DNA from: an uncultured Prevotella sp.
GTDB taxonomy: Bacteria > Bacteroidota > Bacteroidia > Bacteroidales > Bacteroidaceae
Direction: 5' to 3'
NCBI GenBank assembly: GCA_934190685.1
Contig: CAKPTK010000070.1
Coordinates: 1 to 12,182, forward strand
DNA length: 12,182 bases
The number at the start of each line of letters is the position of its first letter. The first letter of the stretch is position 1. A program made the position numbers and the translations under genes. The notes beneath the pieces are model-generated. The model saw nothing but the letters and a program-made list of their open reading frames with translations. It was not told the origin of the DNA and made no database searches. Of the stretch, positions 7,935 to 12,182 are shown in pieces.

Positions 7935-9050
7935 TCAGTCAATCTCAACGATGTTTCCATGGTGGACAATCTTCACACCTGCCACGCTCTCAATAGCTTG
8001 CAGAATGTCGTCGGCGTTGCCGTATTTGTCAAGTGTGCCTGTGAAATGGATGTCTTTGGATCGGTCGTTCTTGAAAGTCACCTGTATGTTGTACCATTGG
8101 GCCAGCACATCCATCAATTGCTGCATGGGACATTCCTCGAAGACAAACCGACCCTCGTTCCAAGCCGTATAGGGTTTCACGTCGGTCTGCTGGATGATTA
8201 CATCGTCGCTCTGGTGGCGTATCTCCGCCAGTTGATGAGGCTTCACGGCATGCTCGTTGCCACTGTGCGTGATGACACTGATGCTTCCTTCCACCAACAC
8301 AACCTTTGTCGTGCCGGGCAAGTCGGTGGTGTTGGCGTTGAACGAAGTGCCGTATTCCTTGACAATGCCGTTGTCGGTCTTCACCATAAACGGCCGTTGC
8401 TTGTCTTGGGCTACATAGAAATAGGCGTCGCCAATCAGGTAGACACTGCGGTCGGCGGAAGCAAACTGCACTGGGCAGTCGAGGATGGTGTTGCTGTTCA
8501 TGTGGATGCGTGTGCCGTCGGCGAGCGTAATCCAGAACTCCTTGCCGTGCTTGGTGCTGATATGAAAGGTGGCGTCCTTGTCAAGACCGGCAATCACCAC
8601 CTGTGCCGCAGAGTCCGACGCCACCGCAATTTGCTTGCCGTCGGGCAAGGTGAGAACGGCTTGGTTCTTGCCGGTCACTTCCGCCTTCTTGATGGCGACA
8701 GCCACTTCCTGCGGCAGGGCGGGGCGTATGGGTTGTGTGCTCCGTTGATAATACACCCATCCGCCTACCAAGAGCACTGCCACAGAAGCCGCATAGAGAC
8801 ATACTTTGCGCCAATGGCTGGTGTGTGACTGCCAATGATGGCTGCGGCAGAATTTTTGCCAACCGCCTTTCACATCCGTTTGTTCGTAAAGCAGGTATTG
8901 TGCGGACAAATCATTGGCATCGAATAAGTCATCATATTGTTGTTGATGGGTAGAATCGGAATGCAGCCATTCTTCCAGCCGCTTCCCGTCTTCCGAAGAG
9001 ATGTTGCCGATGAGTTTGTCGTGAATAATATCGTTGATGTCTCTTTTCAT
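7935..9050 (-). CDS. FecR-family transmembrane anti-sigma factor
   Basis: 371 residues. Residues 1-82 are a hydrophilic, helical cytoplasmic part (DINDIIHDKLIGNISSEDGK, EEWLHSD) that would bind the sigma factor. A single membrane helix lies at about 84-100 (CLYAASVAVLLVGGWVYY). The periplasmic part contains the FecR domain at about 168-265: EFWITLADGTRIHMNSNTIL, then VYLIGDAYFYVAQD, PFMVKT and YGTSFNAN, ending in VVLVEGSISV. The C-terminal DUF4974-like domain at about 300-371 includes GRFVFEECPMQQLMDVLAQWYN, a fold related to STN that is thought to meet the receptor's STN domain. In such systems the protein holds or activates its ECF sigma factor until the outer-membrane receptor signals. It lies 77 bases after the sigma gene and 32 bases before susC, which fits a sigma/anti-sigma/receptor unit. 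No lipobox or second membrane segment is seen. Confidence 0.95.
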   Translation of the reverse strand: MKRDINDIIHDKLIGNISSEDGKRLEEWLHSDSTHQQQYDDLFDANDLSAQYLLYEQTDVKGGWQKFCRSHHWQSHTSHWRKVCLYAASVAVLLVGGWVYYQRSTQPIRPALPQEVAVAIKKAEVTGKNQAVLTLPDGKQIAVASDSAAQVVIAGLDKDATFHISTKHGKEFWITLADGTRIHMNSNTILDCPVQFASADRSVYLIGDAYFYVAQDKQRPFMVKTDNGIVKEYGTSFNANTTDLPGTTKVVLVEGSISVITHSGNEHAVKPHQLAEIRHQSDDVIIQQTDVKPYTAWNEGRFVFEECPMQQLMDVLAQWYNIQVTFKNDRSKDIHFTGTLDKYGNADDILQAIESVAGVKIVHHGNIVEID

Positions 9051-9098
9051 GAACTCTTAGTTTTATCTTATAACGACTAAAAGCTCGAAAGGGGTGAC

Positions 9099-9122
9099 AG
9101 AAAAAGAAGAAAAAAGAAGGAA
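9099..9122. other. 24-base homopurine/homopyrimidine tract between sigma and fecR genes
   Basis: The plus strand has 24 consecutive purines, so the minus-strand transcript carries an unbroken pyrimidine tract about 6 bases after the sigma-factor stop codon and about 48 bases before the fecR ATG. The U-rich run resembles part of a terminator or attenuator, but no stable hairpin precedes it in the transcript. The rest of this 77-base gap shows no Bacteroidota -7 box (TAnnTTTG) and no other recognisable signal. Confidence 0.5.
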
Positions 9123-9127
9123 TTATA

Positions 9128-9688
9128 TCAGATTGATATAGAATTGAGCAAAAGAATAAACAACAGTTCGTACTCTTTCTCGCCCAGTTTTTGGCGTAGA
9201 AAGTTCATGGCACGGCGTTTCTGTGTCTTCACCGTGTCAATGGAAACCTGCATGATTTCGGCAATCTCGCGGTTCTTCTTCCCCCGCATGTAGAGTAGGA
9301 AAATCTCCCGCTGCCGTTGGGGCAGGTCTTCGATGGTCCGAAACAATTTGGCGTAGACAATCTCCTTGTTGAGCGTGTCGCCGGAATCGTCGAACTTAAT
9401 CTCCGGGTAAGCCTCCATCGTCTTGTGGATGTAGGACTCTTCCACATTTTTGTGCTTGAGCATGTCGAGGGAGCCATTGCGCACACTGCGGTATAAATAA
9501 GATTTGATGGCGGTGGAAGAGATGAAAGAAAGGTCGTGTTCCCACAAGGTGGAGAACACCTCTTGCACAATGTCTTCCGCTTCAGCGAGGTTGCCGACAA
9601 AATTGGCAGCATAGACAGACAACCCTCTATAATATGCATTATAGAGCTGGCTGAAATTGTCTCGGTTCCAATTCGTCTTTTCTTCCAT
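9128..9688 (-). CDS. ECF (sigma-70 family) RNA polymerase sigma factor
   Basis: 186 residues, usual for Bacteroidota ECF sigma factors paired with FecR. Region 2 spans about 12-78: FSQLYNAYYRGLSVYA, then AEDIVQEVFSTLWE at 37-50, which binds the core enzyme and the -10 element, then IKSYLYRSVRNGSLDML. A linker follows at about 80-112. Region 4 spans about 118-168: LPQRQREIFLLYMRGKKNREIAEIM with the helix-turn-helix continuing VSIDTVKTQKRRAMNFLRQKL for -35 recognition. The C-terminal tail is hydrophobic (ELLFILLLNSI). The gene begins 4 bases after the RNase H stop codon, so the two are probably translated from one message. A weak AGGTAG-like site overlaps the RNase H stop. Downstream is its probable regulator FecR. 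Its likely target is this operon, but no target promoter can be proven from sequence alone. Confidence 0.95.
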   Translation of the reverse strand: MEEKTNWNRDNFSQLYNAYYRGLSVYAANFVGNLAEAEDIVQEVFSTLWEHDLSFISSTAIKSYLYRSVRNGSLDMLKHKNVEESYIHKTMEAYPEIKFDDSGDTLNKEIVYAKLFRTIEDLPQRQREIFLLYMRGKKNREIAEIMQVSIDTVKTQKRRAMNFLRQKLGEKEYELLFILLLNSISI

Positions 9689-9692
9689 GATG

Positions 9693-10166
9693 CTACCTGT
9701 TTTTGCGGCCGAAGTCGGCGGGCACTTCCCCCCACTTCTTGGTTTCCCATTTAAGAATAGGTGTGGTGACGGGGTGTGTACGGAGCCAGTATTCAGCTCT
9801 GGCGATGATTTGATAGAGCTGTTCGGTTTGCGGTGTGCGCTTCAGTGTCGTCTTGCATTTTCCCTTCTGCACCCAGAGAATGGCATTGTGGCTGTCGGAA
9901 TAGATGGTCTTGTCCTTGATGCCTTGCTTGTCCATCAAGGCGAGGGCATGGACAATGGCGAGAAACTCTCCGATGTTGTTGGTGCCGTGCACAGGACCGA
10001 AGTGGAACACTTGCGCACCGGTTTGCAAGTCGATGCACTGATATTCCATAGGGCCGGGATTGCCGGAGCAGGCGGCGTCTACCGCCCATGCGTTGGCGAT
10101 TACCTCGTTGGGTAAGGGCAACACGGTGTCGTGTCGCCAGTCGGGTGGATTGGTGTCTGTTTGCAT
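9693..10166 (-). CDS. Ribonuclease HI-family protein
   Basis: 157 residues, close to the length of a single RNase H domain. The four acidic catalytic positions of RNase HI are present: D30 in AVDAACSGNPGP, E67 in GTNNIGEFLAIVHAL, D91 in TIYSDSHNAILWV, and D151 near the C-terminus in WGEVPADFGRK. These would bind two metal ions and cut the RNA strand of RNA/DNA hybrids in the cytoplasm. Residues 1-22 are short and polar, so there is no separate N-terminal hybrid-binding (viroplasmin-type) domain. The gene lies between argS and the sigma-factor gene, 85 bases and one hairpin after argS, and 4 bases before the sigma gene. No promoter was recognised in front of it. The canonical basic-protrusion helix of E. 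coli RNase HI appears short or absent. The symbol rnhA is not assigned because the genome may hold other RNase H genes. Confidence 0.88.
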   Translation of the reverse strand: MQTDTNPPDWRHDTVLPLPNEVIANAWAVDAACSGNPGPMEYQCIDLQTGAQVFHFGPVHGTNNIGEFLAIVHALALMDKQGIKDKTIYSDSHNAILWVQKGKCKTTLKRTPQTEQLYQIIARAEYWLRTHPVTTPILKWETKKWGEVPADFGRKNR

Positions 10167-10185
10167 GGTCTGTTTAGAAAGAAGC

Positions 10186-10225
10186 GGAGTTAGGAAAAGA
10201 AGGAATATGCTCTCTTCCTAACTCC
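10186..10225 (-). terminator. Hairpin after argS, probable intrinsic terminator
   Basis: Perfect 11-bp inverted repeat: GGAGTTAGGAA at 10186-10196 and TTCCTAACTCC at 10215-10225, separated by an 18-base loop. In the minus-strand transcript it starts 26 bases after the argS stop codon and is followed by GCTTCTTTCT, a pyrimidine-rich but imperfect U tract. It is best read as the argS terminator, possibly leaky because the RNase H ATG lies 19 bases further on with no visible promoter. An alternative inner pairing (AGGAA with TTCCT in the loop) could compete with the long stem. The remaining bases of this 85-base gap show nothing else. Confidence 0.6.
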
Positions 10226-10251
10226 CTGTCGTCTATATAGTCAAACACAAA

Positions 10252-12069
10252 TTACATTCTTTCGGGCACTTCAATACCCAGCAAAGCCATGCCGTTCTTG
10301 AGAATCTTGGCGACATTCTCGGCGATGACCAGGCGCACTTGCTTCTCAGCCTCGGTGTCGGCACCGAGAATGCTGAAGTCGTGGTAGAACTGGTTGAACT
10401 CCTTGGTCAACTCATAGCAGTAGTTGGCGATGCCGCTTGGCGAGTAGTCCTTGCCAGCCTGCTCCACGGCAGCGCTGAAGTCGTTCATCTTCTGGATGAG
10501 CTGAACCTCCTTGTCGTTGAGCGGCATGTCTGCGCCAAGAGAAGACGGGATGGTGAGATTCTCGGCAGCCGCCTTGCGCATGATGCTGCGGATACGGGCA
10601 TAGGTGTATTGGATGAATGGACCGGTATTGCCGTTGAAGTCGATGCTCTCGGCAGGGTTGAAGAGCATGTTCTTGCGGGCATCCACCTTGAGGATGAAAT
10701 ATTTCAAGGCACCCATGCCCACGATGCGGGCAATCTCGTTGCGCTCTTCTTCCGACATGTCCTTGAACTTGCCCAGTTCCTCGCTGGTCTTCTTGGCGTC
10801 ACCCACCATCTCGGCGATGAGGTCGTCGGCATCCACAACCGTTCCCTCACGGCTCTTCATCTTGCCGTTGGGCAGTTCCACCATGCCATAGCTGAAGTGT
10901 ACCAACTCCTTGCCCCATTTGAAGCCGAGGCGGTCGAGCAGGATGGACAGCACTTGGAAGTGGTAGTTCTGCTCGTTGCCCACCACATAAATCATCTTGT
11001 CGATGGGGTAGTCGTTGAAGCGCATGGTGGCGGTACCGATGTCCTGAGTCATGTAGACACTGGTGCCGTCGGAACGGAGCAGCAACTTCTGGTCAAGACC
11101 TTCGTTGGTGAGGTCTGCCCAGACACTGTTGTCGTCCTTGCGGAAGAACATTCCCTTCTCGAGTCCTTCCTCTACCTTCTTCTTGCCTACGAGATAAGTG
11201 TTGGACTCATAATATATCTTGTCGAATGCCACGCCGAGCGCCTTGTAGGTCTCGTCGAATCCGGCATACACCCAGTTGTTCATCTTTTCCCAAAGGGCGC
11301 GCACCTCAGGGTCGCCCTGCTCCCATTTCACGAGCATGGCGTGAGCCTCCTTGATGAGCGGAGCTTCAGCCTTGGCTTTCTCCTCGGCGTCTTTTTCCGC
11401 CATTCCTTCAGCGATGTATTTCGCTTTCAGTTCGTTGCACTCTTCCTTGTAGTGCTTGTCAAATGCCACATAGAAATCACCGATGAGGTGGTCGCCCTTC
11501 TTGCCGGTAGACTCCGGTGTGGCACCGTTGCCCCATTTCTGCCAAGCCAGCATTGACTTGCAGATGTGGATGCCACGGTCGTTCACGATGTTGGTCTTGA
11601 CCACGCGGTTGCCGTTGGCTGCCATGATTTGTGCCAAAGACCATCCCAAGAGGTTGTTGCGCACGTGTCCAAGGTGGAGAGGCTTGTTGGTGTTGGGTGA
11701 AGAATACTCAATCATCACCAAGGGCGAGTTTTCAGAAGCGTGCTTCTCTCCGAAAGTCGGGTCGGCATTGATGTCGTTGAGCAGCGAGATCCATGCGGCA
11801 GGAGCGATGGAAAGATTGAGGAATCCTTTCACCACGTTGTAGTTTGCCACGGCAGGACAATGCTCGGCGAGGTAGCGTCCGATTTCTTCCGCTGTGTCCT
11901 CCGGTTTCTTTTTCGAGAGTTTGAGGAATGGGAATACCACGAGGGTGAGGTTGCCCTCAAATTCTTTCTTGGTTTTCTGGAGTTGTACCATCTTCAGTGG
12001 CACGTCCTGTCCATAAAGCTCTTTCACTGCCTGGAGCACGGAGCTTGTAATAACGCTGTCTATGTTCAT
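10252..12069 (-). CDS. argS: Arginyl-tRNA synthetase
   Basis: 605 residues, slightly longer than the roughly 550-590 of many bacterial ArgS. It attaches arginine to tRNA(Arg) with ATP in the cytoplasm. The N-terminal ArgRS-specific additional domain occupies about 5-92 (QKTKKEFEGNLTLVVFPF). The class I catalytic domain starts at about 118 with EYSSPNTNKPLHLGHVRNN, and the HIGH motif is H132-L-G-H135. The KMSKS-like motif is K403-M-K-S-R407 (GKMKSREGTVVDADDL). The anticodon-binding helical domain runs from about 470 and ends in the family's terminal VPERM. A charged, helix-rich insertion at about 185-250 (KAKYIAEGMAEKDAEEKAKAEA within it) accounts for the extra length. The gene has its own promoter and a downstream hairpin, so it is probably a separate transcription unit from the signalling module. 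Confidence 0.99.
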   Translation of the reverse strand: MNIDSVITSSVLQAVKELYGQDVPLKMVQLQKTKKEFEGNLTLVVFPFLKLSKKKPEDTAEEIGRYLAEHCPAVANYNVVKGFLNLSIAPAAWISLLNDINADPTFGEKHASENSPLVMIEYSSPNTNKPLHLGHVRNNLLGWSLAQIMAANGNRVVKTNIVNDRGIHICKSMLAWQKWGNGATPESTGKKGDHLIGDFYVAFDKHYKEECNELKAKYIAEGMAEKDAEEKAKAEAPLIKEAHAMLVKWEQGDPEVRALWEKMNNWVYAGFDETYKALGVAFDKIYYESNTYLVGKKKVEEGLEKGMFFRKDDNSVWADLTNEGLDQKLLLRSDGTSVYMTQDIGTATMRFNDYPIDKMIYVVGNEQNYHFQVLSILLDRLGFKWGKELVHFSYGMVELPNGKMKSREGTVVDADDLIAEMVGDAKKTSEELGKFKDMSEEERNEIARIVGMGALKYFILKVDARKNMLFNPAESIDFNGNTGPFIQYTYARIRSIMRKAAAENLTIPSSLGADMPLNDKEVQLIQKMNDFSAAVEQAGKDYSPSGIANYCYELTKEFNQFYHDFSILGADTEAEKQVRLVIAENVAKILKNGMALLGIEVPERM

Positions 12070-12120
12070 CTTTGTTATTTTAATACCGGTATTTGTTCGT
12101 TTCTCTCATCTAATATGGTG

Positions 12121-12151
12121 CAAAGGTAGTGCAAATCGAAGACAATACAAA
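12121..12151 (-). promoter_or_regulatory. Bacteroidota-type housekeeping promoter of argS
   Basis: On the minus strand TTTG (12151-12148) is followed after 19 bases by TACCTTTG (12128-12121). This matches the Bacteroidota primary-sigma consensus, TTTG near -33 and TAnnTTTG near -7. Transcription would start a few bases after 12121, leaving a leader of about 45 bases before the argS ATG at 12069. The sequence right before the ATG (AAAATAACAAAG) is AT-rich without a clear Shine-Dalgarno motif. This is the only promoter of this class I could recognise in the window. Confidence 0.8.
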
Positions 12152-12181
12152 ATAAAAGGGAACTTGTTTCGCTTTTATTTT
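12149..12181 (-). terminator. AT-rich hairpin upstream of argS, probable terminator of the preceding gene
   Basis: Perfect 10-bp inverted repeat: AAAATAAAAG at 12149-12158 and CTTTTATTTT at 12172-12181, with 13 bases between. After one G:G mismatch, three more pairs (GAA at 12160-12162 with TTC at 12168-12170) leave a 5-base loop. The arms are rich in A and T, so on either strand the stem ends in a T-rich run. The likeliest role is terminating the gene that lies upstream of argS, outside the window. Its left arm overlaps the -33 box of the argS promoter by three bases (12149-12151). Confidence 0.5.
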
Positions 12182-12182
12182 T

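Noticed and set aside
17..9688. Classic polysaccharide utilisation locus
   Set aside because: A SusC/SusD pair is present, but no glycoside hydrolase, polysaccharide lyase, esterase, sulfatase or SusE/F-like protein was recognised, so a glycan substrate is not supported within this window.
9229..9750. Alternative minus-strand frame overlapping the sigma and RNase H genes
   Set aside because: It conflicts with two well-supported proteins, and its translation is rich in Ser, Thr, Arg and Cys without domain character.
10339..11556. 405-codon plus-strand open frame opposite argS
   Set aside because: argS is certain from its HLGH and KMKSR motifs; the antisense frame has no recognisable motif.
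1..12182. CRISPR arrays, tRNA genes, insertion sequences, phage or integration sites
   Set aside because: No regularly spaced repeats, transposase-like proteins, terminal repeats or tRNA-like segments were seen on reading both strands by eye; the gaps are too short to hold most of these.

Overview
The window looks like chromosomal DNA of a Bacteroidales bacterium, probably a Prevotella-type member of the Prevotellaceae. The evidence is the gene families present (SusC/SusD pair, FecR with a C-terminal DUF4974-like end, DUF4843 and PKD-like lipoproteins), a Bacteroidota-type -33/-7 promoter (TTTG, 19 nt, TACCTTTG) and mostly weak ribosome-binding sites. The genus is a guess; no rRNA or other marker gene is present to settle it. 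All nine complete genes lie on the minus strand, so the biological reading direction runs from the right end to the left end. No intergenic gap exceeds about 115 bases.

Right end (12182 to 10167): argS (arginyl-tRNA synthetase) with its own promoter. An AT-rich hairpin lies just upstream and overlaps the -33 element. A second, 11-bp stem hairpin follows argS and is probably its terminator. Next, at 10166-9693, comes a small RNase HI-type gene that ends 4 bases before the sigma-factor gene.

Centre and left (9688 to 17): seven closely spaced genes form a cell-surface signalling and uptake module. In order they are an ECF sigma factor, a FecR-type transmembrane anti-sigma factor, a SusC/RagA-type TonB-dependent outer-membrane transporter with an N-terminal STN signalling domain, a SusD/RagB surface lipoprotein, a DUF4843 lipoprotein, a PKD-like lipoprotein with a probable beta-propeller, and an exported TlpA-like thioredoxin. 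The expected logic, from known FecA/FecR/FecI-type systems, is this: cargo binds SusC/SusD, the STN domain contacts the periplasmic part of FecR, FecR releases or activates the sigma factor, and transcription of the transport genes rises. The DUF4843 and PKD-like lipoproteins would act at the cell surface and TlpA in the periplasm.

The cargo is unknown. There is no glycoside hydrolase, peptidase, sulfatase or obvious metal-handling enzyme in the window. The first codons of one more gene may begin at position 11 and run off the left edge. The module type is familiar in Bacteroidota, but the roles of its accessory lipoproteins are, as far as I know, not established. The points most worth following up are the cargo, the cysteine-rich PKD-like protein next to a thioredoxin, the close coupling of the RNase H gene to the sigma gene, and the lack of any recognisable housekeeping promoter between argS and the left edge.
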